A stretch of 42,690 nucleotides of DNA from Cellulomonas gelida (lineage in GTDB: Bacteria; Actinomycetota; Actinomycetes; Actinomycetales; Cellulomonadaceae): contig NZ_BJLQ01000029.1 of NCBI RefSeq assembly GCF_006538725.1, forward strand, positions 1 through 42,690, read 5' to 3'. The position numbers were made by a program, and so were the translations under genes. How positions within the stretch are numbered: the first letter of the stretch is position 1; the number at the start of each line of letters is the position of its first letter. Below the pieces are notes generated by a model. It made no database searches, was not told the origin of the DNA, and saw nothing but the letters and a program-made list of their open reading frames with translations. Shown here one piece after another: positions 8,065 to 16,630 of the stretch.

Positions 8065-8835
8065 ATGACCCTCAGCGGACGGTTGCTCGTGGCCTCGCCG
8101 CACCTCGTCGACCCCAACTTCCACCGCACGGTCGTCCTGCTGCTCGACCACAACGACGAGGGCGCGTTCGGCGTGGTGCTCAACCGCCCGCTGCCCGTCG
8201 AGGTGGACGCCGTGCTCCCCGGGTGGCAGGACGTGGTCAGTCACCCTGACGGCCTGTTCCAGGGCGGACCCGTGGGTCTGGACGGCGCGCTCGGCATCGC
8301 GGTCCCCGCCGCCGACCCTGCCCGCCGACCCCCGCCCTCGGCGACCGCCCCCGCACCCACCCCGCCCGCGAGCGAGGTCCCCCCGACCGCGTCACCCACC
8401 GCGCCCGCAGAGGACCTCTCGTCCGACGCGTGGCCGGGAGACCCCTCGTCGGACCCGTTGCCGGGAGATCCCTCGTCCAGCCCGCTCGCCGGCGCCCTCC
8501 TGCCCGGCGGCGCGCGCGGCGACGGCACCGCGCAGCCGCCGGACGACCACCTCGTCGACCGGTTCACGGGGCTGTTCGGGCTCGTGGACCTGGACGCGGA
8601 CCCGTCGACGGTCGTCGGGCGGTTCACGGGCCTGCGGATCTTCGCGGGGCACTCGGGCTGGGGCGGCGGGCAGCTCGAGGAGGAGATCGGCGAGGGTGCG
8701 TGGTTCGTCGTGCCGTCGGAGCCCGCCGACGTCTTCACCGCGGACCCCGAGACCCTGTGGAGCCGCGTGCTGCACCGCCAGGGCGGCGACCTCGCGATGC
8801 TCGCCCACTACCCCCCAGACCTCCGCCTCAACTGA
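8065..8835 (+). CDS. AlgH/YqgE-family protein with a low-complexity insertion
   Basis: 256-aa protein of the UPF0301 (YqgE/AlgH) family, whose members are usually about 190 aa. Conserved ends are clear: GRLLVASPHLVDPNFHRTVV with LLDHNDEGAFGVVLNRPL and LFQGGPVGLDGAL at the front, and LVDLDADPSTVVG, RIFAGHSGWGGGQLEEEI and GAWFVVPSEPADVF at the back. Between residues about 82 and 159 lies an inserted Pro/Ala/Ser/Thr/Asp-rich stretch with a repeated PGDPSS element, at a place where the family has a short loop. The biochemical function of the family is unsettled. GGAGG stands one base from the ATG, which is unusually close, so the start is less certain than the frame. Confidence 0.9.
   Translation: MTLSGRLLVASPHLVDPNFHRTVVLLLDHNDEGAFGVVLNRPLPVEVDAVLPGWQDVVSHPDGLFQGGPVGLDGALGIAVPAADPARRPPPSATAPAPTPPASEVPPTASPTAPAEDLSSDAWPGDPSSDPLPGDPSSSPLAGALLPGGARGDGTAQPPDDHLVDRFTGLFGLVDLDADPSTVVGRFTGLRIFAGHSGWGGGQLEEEIGEGAWFVVPSEPADVFTADPETLWSRVLHRQGGDLAMLAHYPPDLRLN
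8431..8484 (+). repeat. Two-copy 27-bp in-frame repeat in the AlgH insertion
   Basis: Units 8431-8457 and 8458-8484 each contain GCCGGGAGA followed by CCCTCGTC with a few substitutions, and encode two copies of an xPGDPSSxP nonapeptide. It marks how the low-complexity insertion grew. Confidence 0.8.
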
Positions 8836-8850
8836 CCCCTCCCCCCCCCG

Positions 8851-8902
8851 ACCCAGTGATCGCTCCGGCCAACCCGCGCCCCAGCCGGAGCAACCCCTGG
8901 GT
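8851..8902 (+). terminator. Composite stem-loop downstream of algH-like gene
   Basis: Inner 8-bp stem GCTCCGGC/GCCGGAGC (8862-8869 with 8884-8891) and outer 6-bp stem ACCCAG/CTGGGT (8851-8856 with 8897-8902), separated by symmetric 5-nt internal loops. It probably ends the algH-like transcript and is related in sequence to the hairpins at 8921 and 39736. Confidence 0.55.
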
Positions 8903-8920
8903 CACCACCCACCACCGCAA

Positions 8921-8976
8921 CGACCCAGCGCCCACTCCGGCCAACCCGTGCGCAGGCCTGAGCAGGCGCAGGGTCG
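8921..8976 (+). repeat. Second stem-loop of the same repeat family
   Basis: Arms CGACCCAGCGCC (8921-8932) and GGCGCAGGGTCG (8965-8976) pair at 11 of 12 positions around a 32-nt loop. The loop repeats the words CTCCGGCCAACCCG of the neighbouring hairpin, and the outer arms match those of the hairpin at 39736-39791. Confidence 0.55.
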
Positions 8977-9035
8977 GGTGGGGGACCTGGGTGGGGTGGG
9001 GCGGGTGGCGTAATCGTTTTGCGGGGTGTGGCCGG

Positions 9036-9049
9036 TCGAAGCGCTTCGA
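9036..9049 (+). promoter_or_regulatory. LacI-family operator upstream of GH74 gene
   Basis: Perfect 14-bp palindrome TCGAAGCGCTTCGA, 91 bp before the start codon. Palindromes centred on GCGC are typical for LacI-type sugar repressors such as CelR/CebR of cellulolytic actinobacteria. A TAACGT -10-like box starts 2 bp after it, so bound repressor would block the promoter. No LacI gene is in the window. Confidence 0.75.
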
Positions 9050-9140
9050 TTAACGTCGCCGCTGCCGCGCCGCCTGACGGGTCGACGGCGTCCTGCCGGG
9101 GGCCTCTCGGCAGGTCAGCACGCCACGAAGGAGTGAGCGG

Positions 9141-11963
9141 ATGCGCGCCCTGTCCCTGCCCGCGGCATCGATCACCAGGCGCGCGGCGGCGTGCGTCCTC
9201 GCGACTGCGCTCGTCGGGACGGGTGTCGCGGTGGTCGCCGCGACCGCCGGTCCCGCGGGCGCCGCGGACGCGCCCGACGCGGCCGGCTACACCTGGAGCA
9301 ACGTCGAGATCGTCGGCGGCGGGTTCGTCCCCGGGATCGTCTTCAACCAGGGCGAGAAGGACCTCGTCTACGCCCGGACCGACATCGGCGGCGCATACCG
9401 CCTCGACAAGACGACGAAGCGCTGGATCCCCCTGCTCGACCACATCGGCTGGGACGACTGGTCCCGCACCGGCGTGCTGTCGCTGGCCACCGACGCGCGC
9501 AACCCGGACCGCGTCTACGCGGCGGTCGGCACCTACACGAACGACTGGGACCCCAAGAACGGCGCGATCCTGCGATCGAGCGATCGCGGCGAGACGTGGC
9601 AGCAGACCGAGCTGCCGTTCAAGGTCGGCGGCAACATGCCGGGCCGTGGCATGGGCGAGCGCCTGCAGATCGACCCGAACGACAGCCGCGTCCTGTACTT
9701 CGGCACCGAGAGCGGCAACGGCCTGTGGCGCTCGACCGACTCGGGTGTCACGTGGGCCAAGGTCACGAGCTTCCCGAACGCCGGCAACTACGTGCAGGAC
9801 CCGACGTCGAGCAACTCCTACCTGACGTCGAACCAGGGTGTGGTGTGGGTGACGTTCGACCCGACGAGCGGCTCGGCCGGAAGCCGGAGCCAGACGATCT
9901 ACGTCGGCGTCGCGGACAAGCAGAACGGCGTCTACCGCTCGACGGACGGCGGGACGACGTGGTCGCGCGTCGCCGGTCAGCCGACCGGCTACCTCCCGCA
10001 CAAGGGCGTGTTCGACAAGGTCGGCAAGCAGCTGTACATCGCGACGAGCGACACCGGCGGCCCGTACGACGGCGCCAAGGGCGACGTGTGGCGCCTCGAC
10101 ACGACGAGCGGCGCGTGGACGCAGATCTCACCTGTACCGTCGTCGAACTCCGACTTGTACTACGGCTACTCGGGCCTCACGATCGACCGCCAGGACCCCG
10201 ACACGATCATGGTCGCGACGCAGGTCTCCTGGTGGCCGGACGTCATCATCTTCCGGTCCACCGACCGCGGCGCGACGTGGACGCGGATCTGGGACTGGGC
10301 GGGCTACCCGGACCGTTCGCTGCGCTACTCGCAGGACATCTCCGCCGCGCCGTGGCTGGGCTTCGGCGCGACGAACCCGCAGCCCCCGGAGCCGGCCGTC
10401 AAGCTCGGCTGGATGACCGAGTCGCTGGAGATCGACCCGTTCGACTCGAACCGCATGCTCTACGGCACGGGCGCCACCATCTACGGCACCGACAACCTCA
10501 CCGCGTGGGACACCGGCGGCACGGTGCGGATCAGCGTCAAGGCGCAGGGCATCGAGGAGACCTCGGTCCTCGACCTCGCGGCCCCGCCCGGCGCGGTCGA
10601 GCTCGTGTCCGGGCTCGGTGACCTCGGCGGCTTCGTGCACACGGACATCACCAAGGTGCCCGCCAAGCAGTTCACGCAGCCGTTCCACGGCAGCGGGTCG
10701 TCGGTGGACTTCGCGGAGAAGAACCCGGCGACGATGGTGCGGGTCGGCTACGCGGTCTCGGGCACCGTGGAGTCGCACATCGGCGTCTCGACCTCGTCGG
10801 GCTCGTCGTGGTGGGCCGGGCAGGAGCCCGCGGGCGTCACGAGCTCCGGGACGGTCGCGATGTCCGCGGACGGCACGACGATCGTGTGGTCGCCCGAGGG
10901 CGCAGGCGTGCACAGGTCGACGACGCTCGGGTCGAGCTGGACCGCCGCGACCGGCGTGCCGGCGCAGGCGCGGGTCGAGTCCGACCGCGAGGACGCCAAG
11001 GCGTTCTACGCGTTCTCGGCGGGCAGGTTCTACGCCTCGCGCGACTCGGGCGCGACGTTCACGCAGTCCGCCGCGACCGGGTTCGCGACCACCGGCAACG
11101 TGCGGTTCGGCGCGGTCCCGGGCAAGGCCGGGCACGTGTGGCTCGCTGCCGAGAACGGTCTGTGGCGCTCGTCGGACTACGGCACGACCTTCGCCAAGGT
11201 CGCGGGCTTCACCGACGGCGGCGCGGTCGGGTTCGGCAAGGCGGCGCCGGGGGCTTCGTACCCGGCGATCTACACGACCTCCCAGTACGACGGCGTGCGC
11301 GGCTTCTTCCGGTCGATCGACGACGGGTCGACGTGGACGCGGATCAACGACGACGAGCACCAGTACGCGTGGACCGGGTCCGCGATCACGGGTGACCCGG
11401 ACGTGTTCGGGCGGGTGTACATCGGCACGAACGGGCGCGGCATCGTCGTCGGGAGCACGGGCGTCTCGCCCACCGCCCCGCCGACACCGACGCCCACCCC
11501 GACACCGACTGTGACGCCGACGCCGACGCCGACGCCCACGCCCACGCCCACGCCCACGCCCACGCCCACGCCCACGGTGACGCCTACGCCGACACCGACG
11601 CCCACGCCGACACCGACCGCGTCGCCGACGGCACCGCCCGCCGGCGGGTGCGCCGTGACCTACACGACGAACGACTGGCAGACCGGGTTCACGGCGTCCG
11701 TCAAGCTCACGAACACCCGGGCGAGCGCGCTGAGCTCCTGGACCCTGGCGTTCTCGTTCCCCGGCAACCAGCAGGTGACCAGCGGCTGGTCGGGCGAGTA
11801 CACGCAGAGCGGCCAGGCGGTCACCGTCACCAACGCCCCGTGGAACGGCGCGATCCAGGCGGGCGGCTCGGTGGACATCGGGTTCAACGGTGCGTTCACC
11901 GGCGCGAACCCCCGGCCCACCAGCTTCACGCTCAACGGAGTCACCTGCGCGGTCCGCTCCTGA
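9141..11963 (+). CDS. Secreted GH74 xyloglucanase/endoglucanase with C-terminal CBM2
   Basis: 940-aa secreted enzyme expected to cut the beta-1,4-glucan backbone, usually of xyloglucan. Residues 1-42 are a Sec signal peptide ending GAA. The GH74 module fills about 45-775 as two seven-bladed propellers, visible from Asp-box repeats such as [27 protein letters not shown] and RSIDDGSTW. The two catalytic aspartates known for the family fit D81 ([11 protein letters not shown]) and D494 (GLGDLGGF). A Pro/Thr/Val linker follows (about 778-832), then a CBM2 cellulose-binding module to the end with flanking cysteines (GGCAVTY and GVTCAVRS) and the Trp residues of [21 protein letters not shown] and APWNGAI. 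AAGGAG precedes the ATG. Regulation is probably by a LacI-type repressor at 9036-9049. Endo or exo mode cannot be told. Confidence 0.95.
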   Translation: MRALSLPAASITRRAAACVLATALVGTGVAVVAATAGPAGAADAPDAAGYTWSNVEIVGGGFVPGIVFNQGEKDLVYARTDIGGAYRLDKTTKRWIPLLDHIGWDDWSRTGVLSLATDARNPDRVYAAVGTYTNDWDPKNGAILRSSDRGETWQQTELPFKVGGNMPGRGMGERLQIDPNDSRVLYFGTESGNGLWRSTDSGVTWAKVTSFPNAGNYVQDPTSSNSYLTSNQGVVWVTFDPTSGSAGSRSQTIYVGVADKQNGVYRSTDGGTTWSRVAGQPTGYLPHKGVFDKVGKQLYIATSDTGGPYDGAKGDVWRLDTTSGAWTQISPVPSSNSDLYYGYSGLTIDRQDPDTIMVATQVSWWPDVIIFRSTDRGATWTRIWDWAGYPDRSLRYSQDISAAPWLGFGATNPQPPEPAVKLGWMTESLEIDPFDSNRMLYGTGATIYGTDNLTAWDTGGTVRISVKAQGIEETSVLDLAAPPGAVELVSGLGDLGGFVHTDITKVPAKQFTQPFHGSGSSVDFAEKNPATMVRVGYAVSGTVESHIGVSTSSGSSWWAGQEPAGVTSSGTVAMSADGTTIVWSPEGAGVHRSTTLGSSWTAATGVPAQARVESDREDAKAFYAFSAGRFYASRDSGATFTQSAATGFATTGNVRFGAVPGKAGHVWLAAENGLWRSSDYGTTFAKVAGFTDGGAVGFGKAAPGASYPAIYTTSQYDGVRGFFRSIDDGSTWTRINDDEHQYAWTGSAITGDPDVFGRVYIGTNGRGIVVGSTGVSPTAPPTPTPTPTPTVTPTPTPTPTPTPTPTPTPTPTVTPTPTPTPTPTPTASPTAPPAGGCAVTYTTNDWQTGFTASVKLTNTRASALSSWTLAFSFPGNQQVTSGWSGEYTQSGQAVTVTNAPWNGAIQAGGSVDIGFNGAFTGANPRPTSFTLNGVTCAVRS
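11535..11576 (+). repeat. Hexanucleotide array in the Pro/Thr linker
   Basis: Seven perfect tandem copies of CCCACG inside the linker-coding part of the GH74 gene, each shifting the linker by one Thr-Pro pair. Such an array can change length by slippage without breaking the frame. Confidence 0.9.
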
Positions 11964-11970
11964 CGCGCGC

Positions 11971-12012
11971 GCCGGCCACCGGACGTCGAACCTGACGCGT
12001 CCGGTGGCCGGC
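11971..12012 (+). terminator. Terminator of the GH74 gene
   Basis: Perfect 15-bp stem (GCCGGCCACCGGACG and its complement) with a 12-nt loop, 7 bp after the stop codon. No T-tract follows. Confidence 0.8.
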
Positions 12013-12045
12013 TCGCTGGGGTCAGGCGCCTGTGGATGACGGATC

Positions 12046-12065
12046 GGGCATGTCGGGGCATGTCG
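12046..12065 (+). promoter_or_regulatory. Tandem 10-bp direct repeat in the HNH-gene promoter
   Basis: Two perfect copies of GGGCATGTCG, one DNA turn apart, occupy the -35 region just upstream of the TACGAT box. The word CATGTCGG recurs at 16582-16589 in another promoter region. This looks like a regulator site, identity unknown. Confidence 0.45.
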
Positions 12066-12066
12066 G

Positions 12067-12072
12067 TACGAT
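12067..12072 (+). promoter_or_regulatory. -10 box (TACGAT) of leaderless HNH gene
   Basis: TACGAT ends 6 nt before the ATG at 12079, with no Shine-Dalgarno site, so the mRNA probably begins at the start codon. Confidence 0.65.
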
Positions 12073-12088
12073 TCGAACATGCATTCGA
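12073..12088 (+). promoter_or_regulatory. SOS (LexA-like) box covering the start codon
   Basis: TCGAACATGCATTCGA differs at one position from the mycobacterial SOS consensus TCGAAC-N4-GTTCGA. It directly follows the -10 box and contains the ATG. Several 13E12-family genes of Mycobacterium tuberculosis are LexA-regulated, which supports the reading. Confidence 0.6.
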
Positions 12089-13581
12089 ACGTCGCGATCG
12101 CTCCGAGCACGGGCGTCGCCGCCGCCGACGAGGCCGCCCGCCTCGGCGCGGTGGCGCGTGCGCTGGCGGAGCTCTCGCGTGGGGCCACGTCGTGGGAGCG
12201 CCCGGACAGGCACGCCGTGCTCGCCCGGATCGACGAGGCTGTCGCGGCGCTCACCGCGGCCAAGGCGCACCTGCTGCATGCCGAGCAAGCTGCGGGGACG
12301 TGGCAGGGGCACGGCGACCGCGATCTCGCGGCGTGGCGCGGCCGGAGCACGAGGGCCGGGGCAGGAGCCGCGGGGGCTGAGCTGCGCGGGGCGCTCGTCC
12401 TGACGTCCATGCCGGCGCTCGAGGACGCGCTGCTGGCCCGGGAGCTGTCGACGACGCACGTCGAGGTGCTGTCCCGCGTGGCCGCCCGCGCGACACCCGC
12501 CGTCGCGGCGGCGCTCGCCGAGCCCGCGACCCAGCGCGAGCTCGTCGCTCTGGGTCGTCAGCTCGACGGACGGGAGTACGCCAAGGCGGTCGACCGGTTC
12601 GTCGCGCAGACCGACCCGGTGTCGGTCGAACGCGAGCACGCCGCGCAGCGCGAGCGACGGCACCTGTACGTCACCGACCTGCCTTCGGGCACGCGCGTGC
12701 AGGGCATGCTCGATGCGCGTGCCGGACACCGGCTGCGGCTCGCGCTCGAGGCCGCGGCGGGTCGCCCGGCTCAGGACGACGAGCGGTCGACGGAGCAGAG
12801 GCGCGCGGATGCTCTGGTCGCGCTCGCCGAGCACGCGCTCACCGCGCCGGAGATCGTGGCGGGGGCCGCCTCGCGTCCGCACGTGTCGGTGGTCCTCCGC
12901 GAGCAGACCTTCCGCGCGCTCACCCGCGCCCTGCGCGAGGGCGCCACGCCTCGGCCCGCTCGGGACGAGCGGCGTGCGACGACGCCCGCCGACGAGCTCG
13001 CGCAGGCCTCGCGCGACGACGCCACTCCTGCGCCCGCCCCGGTCGACCGGCGCACGACCACGCCCGCGGAGGAGCTCGCTGCGGCGCTCGTAGGCGTGCC
13101 GGCCGCGACGGACGAGGACGGCACGACCCTCCCGGTGAGCGAGGTCGCCCGCATCCTGTGCGACTGCGCGTTGACGCGCGTGGTGGTCGATGCCGAGAGC
13201 CGACCCGTCGACGTCGGCAGGACGCAGCGGCTGTACTCCGGCCACCTGCGGCGAGCAGTCGTCGCGCGCGACGGCGGGTGCGGCTGGTCGGGCTGCGGCA
13301 GTCCTGCCCGGTGGTGCGAGATCCACCACATCCGCTGGTGGGACCGCGACCGCGGCGTGACGTCGGTCGAGAACGGGATCACGCTGTGCTCGTACCACCA
13401 CCACGTGGTGCACGAGCGCGACCTCTCGATCGTCCGCCACCCGCCCGCGCCTCCACCTCCTCAGTCCTCGCGGGGCAGCGCTCGCGCTCCGTCGGTCACG
13501 GGCTCGGTCGCCACCGTGACGTACACCTTCCGGACGCGAGGAGGTGAGGTCGTGCGCTCGGGGAGAATCCCCGGCGGCTGA
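12079..13581 (+). CDS. DUF222/13E12-type HNH endonuclease
   Basis: 500-aa protein with an N-terminal helical DUF222 domain (about 20-300, with DALLARELSTTHVEVLSR and the recurring 13E12 core around RRADALVALAEHAL) and a C-terminal HNH nuclease domain (about 385-460). The HNH part shows RRAVVARDGGCGWSGCG, CEIHHIRWW, ENGITLCSYHHHVVHE: two zinc-type cysteine sites and the HH/N/H catalytic set are intact. Between them is a Thr/Pro/Arg-rich linker with a repeated RRTTTPAEELA-like element. Actinobacteria carry many copies of this family; some are induced by DNA damage. The start is fixed by a TACGAT box 6 nt upstream. A strong terminator separates it from the GH74 gene. DNA target unknown. Confidence 0.9.
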   Translation: MHSNVAIAPSTGVAAADEAARLGAVARALAELSRGATSWERPDRHAVLARIDEAVAALTAAKAHLLHAEQAAGTWQGHGDRDLAAWRGRSTRAGAGAAGAELRGALVLTSMPALEDALLARELSTTHVEVLSRVAARATPAVAAALAEPATQRELVALGRQLDGREYAKAVDRFVAQTDPVSVEREHAAQRERRHLYVTDLPSGTRVQGMLDARAGHRLRLALEAAAGRPAQDDERSTEQRRADALVALAEHALTAPEIVAGAASRPHVSVVLREQTFRALTRALREGATPRPARDERRATTPADELAQASRDDATPAPAPVDRRTTTPAEELAAALVGVPAATDEDGTTLPVSEVARILCDCALTRVVVDAESRPVDVGRTQRLYSGHLRRAVVARDGGCGWSGCGSPARWCEIHHIRWWDRDRGVTSVENGITLCSYHHHVVHERDLSIVRHPPAPPPPQSSRGSARAPSVTGSVATVTYTFRTRGGEVVRSGRIPGG

Positions 13582-13622
13582 ACCCCCGGACGAGCGCGAC
13601 GATGACCCACCCGGGAGGCGCG

Positions 13623-15191
13623 TCAGCCCGTGGCTGCGGCGATGCCGATGACCGCGACGACCAGCACGAGGTTGACCACCAGGAGCGGCCAGACGAACTT
13701 GAGGTACTTGTCGTAGCCGACCTTGGCGATCGCCAGACCGCCGACGACGACGGCGTTCGTGGGCGCGAACAGCAGCATCCACCCGTGGCCCATCTGGAAG
13801 GCGGTGATGACGAGGGCGCGCGAGACGCCGGCGAAGTCGCCGAGCGGGGCGAGCAGCGGCATCGCCAGGGTCGCGTGACCCGACGAGGACGGGATCAGGA
13901 ACGCGAGCGGGATGTTGACGAGCGTCACGAGGATCGCGAACCCCGCGGCGGACGCGCCCTCGACGGCGCGTTCCATCGCGTGCAGCACGGTGTCGAGCGT
14001 CTCGGTGTTCGTCATGATCACCGAGACGCCGCGCGCCAGGAGGATGACGATCGCCGGGCCGATCATGTCGGCTGCGCCGCGGCCGATGAGCGAGACGATC
14101 TTGGCCTCGCCCATCCGTGCGACGACGCCGACGAGCACGGCGGCCAGGACGAACAGCATGGTGAGCTGCGGGAACCACCAACCGAGCTCGAACCAGTACG
14201 GCTCGGTGGTCGTCTGGTGGACGAGCTCGTCCTCGGCGGGGCCCGCGGTGGCACCGAAGATGCTCGACCAGGGGATGACGGAGAAGATCATCAGCGCGAA
14301 CGTCAGACCGGTGATGACGAGCACCCAGGTCTGCGTGCGGTCGAGCTTGGTGCCGGGCGCGACGGGCGAGGCGTCGGCCTCCTCGTCGGACACCACCTCG
14401 GCGAACCCGACGATCGACGCGGACGGGTCCCGGCGCACCTTCGCCGCGTAGCGCAGCACGAACGCCACGGCGATCGCGGTGAGCAGCACCCACAGGACGA
14501 CGCGCAGCACGATCCCGTCGCCGATCGACACACCGGCCTCGCCGGACGCGACACCGATCGAGAACGGGTTGACGGTCGAGGCCATCGACCCGGTGAGCGC
14601 GCCGAGGATGATCGCGGCGGCGGCGACCATGCGGTCGTAGCCGAGCGCGAGGAACAAGGGGATGAGCAGCGGGTAGAAGCCGAACGTCTCGACCGAGAAG
14701 CCCATCGTCGAGCCGAGCAGCGAGAACAGCACCATGATCGCGGCGATCAGCAGCCACCCGCGCGAGCCGAGGCGCTGCGCCATCGAGGAGACGGCGACCT
14801 CGAGGCTGCGGGTCGAGAAGCTCACGGAGATGAACGCGCCGAGCGCCATGATGAACATGACGACACCGATCGAGCCGAACATCCGGCCGACGTTCTCGGT
14901 GTTGACGAAACCGGTGGTCCCGTCCTGGATGCCGTACAGGCCGTTGACGGGCGACAGGATGAGCTCGCGGATGCGGTCCCAGCCTTCGAGCGGCGAGGGG
15001 ACCTCCTCGAACGAGCCGGGGATCGGCGCTCCGGTCTCGTCGGTCTGGTACTGGCCGGACGGGATGAAGATCGCCGCGACCCACACCAGGACGGTGACGA
15101 TCGCGAGCGTGGTGATCGCCGTGGGGAACTTGAGCCTGCGCTTCTTCTTCGGGGCGACCCCGGACGGCTTCTCGGCGGTCGTCGCGCTCAT
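13623..15191 (-). CDS. YfcC-family (ArcD/DcuC-like) membrane transporter
   Basis: 522-aa transporter of the YfcC/C4-dicarboxylate-basic amino acid antiporter type with about 12 membrane spans (for example TAITTLAIVTVLVWVAAIFI, VVMFIMALGAFISVSF, LLIAAIMVLFSLLGST). A Lys-rich cytoplasmic N-terminus KKKRRLK precedes the first span. Conserved YfcC features are IPSGQY after span 1, GFSVETFGFYPLLIPL, SMASTVNPFSIG and FLIPSSSGHATLAMPL. A charged hydrophilic loop (about 245-280) divides the halves. The gene starts 2 bp after the stop of the M20 dipeptidase gene, with a GGAGAG site, so the two form an operon; this suggests uptake of dipeptides or of amino acids released by the peptidase. Substrate is inference. 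Confidence 0.9.
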   Translation of the reverse strand: MSATTAEKPSGVAPKKKRRLKFPTAITTLAIVTVLVWVAAIFIPSGQYQTDETGAPIPGSFEEVPSPLEGWDRIRELILSPVNGLYGIQDGTTGFVNTENVGRMFGSIGVVMFIMALGAFISVSFSTRSLEVAVSSMAQRLGSRGWLLIAAIMVLFSLLGSTMGFSVETFGFYPLLIPLFLALGYDRMVAAAAIILGALTGSMASTVNPFSIGVASGEAGVSIGDGIVLRVVLWVLLTAIAVAFVLRYAAKVRRDPSASIVGFAEVVSDEEADASPVAPGTKLDRTQTWVLVITGLTFALMIFSVIPWSSIFGATAGPAEDELVHQTTTEPYWFELGWWFPQLTMLFVLAAVLVGVVARMGEAKIVSLIGRGAADMIGPAIVILLARGVSVIMTNTETLDTVLHAMERAVEGASAAGFAILVTLVNIPLAFLIPSSSGHATLAMPLLAPLGDFAGVSRALVITAFQMGHGWMLLFAPTNAVVVGGLAIAKVGYDKYLKFVWPLLVVNLVLVVAVIGIAAATG

Positions 15192-15193
15192 GC

Positions 15194-16558
15194 TCAGCTC
15201 TCCTTCGTCGCCGCGAGCTCGCGCCAGAACGTCGCCATCGCGACGATCGTGCGCTGCAGCTCGTCGATGAGCAGCCGTTCGTTGGGGCCGTGCATGTTGC
15301 AGTACCCGTCGCTCGCGCCGAACAGGATCTTCTCGGCGGCGGGCTGGGCCTCGTGGAAGGACATGACGATCGGGATCGAGCCGCCGAGCGCCATGGTCCC
15401 GGGCTCGGCACCCCACGCGAGGCGCAGCGCCTGCTCCGCTGCGCGGAACGCGGGGCCGCCGGTCTCCGCGAGGATCCCGTTGCCGGCCTCACCCACCTGC
15501 ACGTCGAGCTCGATGCCGAACGGCTTGATCCCGCGCAGGAAGGTCGCGAGCGCCTCCCCGGCCTCCTTGGCCGGCTGGGCGGGGTGCACGCGCAGGTTGA
15601 GCACGGCCTTGGCCGACGACGCGACCGCGTTGAGCGGCGACGTGGTGGGCGGGGCGTCGAAGCCGATGATCGTCACGGCCGGCCCGGACCAGATGCGCGA
15701 GCCCAGGTCGCCGGTGCCGACGAGCGGGACGCCGTCGAGGACCTCGCCGAGCTCGCGGAACTCGTCGTCGGTGTACGTCGAACCGGTCCACGGCTCGCGG
15801 CGCAGCCCGGGGACGACCAGGTCGCCGCGGTCGTCGTGCAGCGCCGCGAGCGCCCGGACGAGCGCCGTGCGCGCGTCGGGTGCCGCGCCGCCGAACTGGC
15901 CGGAGTGCTTGTCCGAGCCGAGGGTCCGCGCCTCGACGGTGACGGTCACCGACCCGCGCAGGCCGATGGTGAGCGTGGGCTGGCCGGGCCGGACGTTGCC
16001 GACGTCGGCGATGACGATCGCGTCCGCGGCGTACGTCTCGGGCGAGGCCGGCGGGTGCTCCTCGAAGACGCTGCCGAACTCCTCGTGACCCTCGAGCACG
16101 AATCGCAGGTTCACCGGCGGCTGCGCGCCGTACACCTCGAGCGCGCCGATCATCGCGGCGATGTTCGCCTTGGAGTCCGCGACGCCGCGACCGACGACAC
16201 GGTCCTCGGTGACCACCGGCTCGTAGGGCGGGCTGGTCCACAGCGCGTCGTCGCCCGCGGGGACCACGTCGTAGTGCGTGTACATCAGCACGGTCGGGGC
16301 TCCCGGTGGGCCGGCGACGTCGGCCACGATCGTCGGTGCCGTCATGCCGTCGAGCATGATCTGGTCGATCTGCGTGACTCCCGCCCGCCGCAGGAGCGCG
16401 ACGACCTCGTCGTGCGCCTCCAGCAGCGGCCCCGGCGGCGAGCCGGGCGCGGCGACGGACTCGATGCGCGACAGGCGCACCACGTCGTCCACCGCACGCG
16501 GAAGCAGGTGCGCGGCCGCAGCCGCGATGGCGTCGTCACCCAGCGGCTGGCTGCTCAT
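15194..16558 (-). CDS. M20-family dipeptidase
   Basis: 454-aa cytoplasmic di-zinc peptidase. Metal ligands and catalytic residues are all present: H95 and D97 (YTHYDVVP), D128 (GRGVADSKAN, bridging ligand), E159-E160 (LEGHEEFGS, general base and ligand), a lid-domain region around SDKHSGQFGGAAPDA, and the last ligand His in CNMHGPNER. It fits the CNDP/PepV-like group that splits dipeptides. First gene of a two-gene operon with the YfcC-type transporter. It has no Shine-Dalgarno site; a TACCTT -10 box stands 6 nt before the ATG, so the transcript is probably leaderless. The gene is divergent from an SLC13-type permease. Confidence 0.93.
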   Translation of the reverse strand: MSSQPLGDDAIAAAAAHLLPRAVDDVVRLSRIESVAAPGSPPGPLLEAHDEVVALLRRAGVTQIDQIMLDGMTAPTIVADVAGPPGAPTVLMYTHYDVVPAGDDALWTSPPYEPVVTEDRVVGRGVADSKANIAAMIGALEVYGAQPPVNLRFVLEGHEEFGSVFEEHPPASPETYAADAIVIADVGNVRPGQPTLTIGLRGSVTVTVEARTLGSDKHSGQFGGAAPDARTALVRALAALHDDRGDLVVPGLRREPWTGSTYTDDEFRELGEVLDGVPLVGTGDLGSRIWSGPAVTIIGFDAPPTTSPLNAVASSAKAVLNLRVHPAQPAKEAGEALATFLRGIKPFGIELDVQVGEAGNGILAETGGPAFRAAEQALRLAWGAEPGTMALGGSIPIVMSFHEAQPAAEKILFGASDGYCNMHGPNERLLIDELQRTIVAMATFWRELAATKES

Positions 16559-16564
16559 AGTCGG

Positions 16565-16570
16565 AAGGTA
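16565..16570 (-). promoter_or_regulatory. -10 box (TACCTT) of leaderless dipeptidase operon
   Basis: TACCTT on the minus strand is 6 nt before the ATG at 16558, giving a leaderless start. Confidence 0.55.
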
Positions 16571-16583
16571 GCGGCCTGGCGCA

Positions 16584-16630
16584 TGTCACACCATGTCGGA
16601 CAGAGGCGTGTTCGCCCGCATTGTCCGACC
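16584..16630. promoter_or_regulatory. Paired TGTCNGAC sites between divergent transport genes
   Basis: TGTCGGACA (16584-16592, a perfect odd palindrome) and TGTCCGACC (16622-16630) lie 38 bp centre to centre, between the dipeptidase operon and the permease gene. Spacing and symmetry fit a dimeric regulator acting on both promoters; the regulator is unknown. Confidence 0.35.

Larger units (their letters stand above)
8836..9140 (+). other. 305-bp intergenic region between algH-like gene and GH74 gene
   Basis: Holds a run of nine C, two related stem-loops (8851-8902 and 8921-8976), a G-rich stretch, then the operator and promoter region of the glucanase gene. No ORF with codon bias or a ribosome site is visible here. 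Confidence 0.7.

Noticed and set aside
10128..12410. 760-codon minus-strand frame
   Set aside because: Antisense of the GH74 gene and HNH gene; no motif, and Arg/Gly repeats come from the linker DNA.
12022..15492. 1156-codon open frame on the minus strand across the HNH and transporter genes
   Set aside because: It is the antisense shadow of GC-rich genes on the other frames: Arg/Ala/Pro-rich with no domain, and it runs through a terminator.
13602..16088. 828-codon plus-strand frame
   Set aside because: Antisense of the YfcC-type transporter and M20 dipeptidase genes; charged, low-complexity product.
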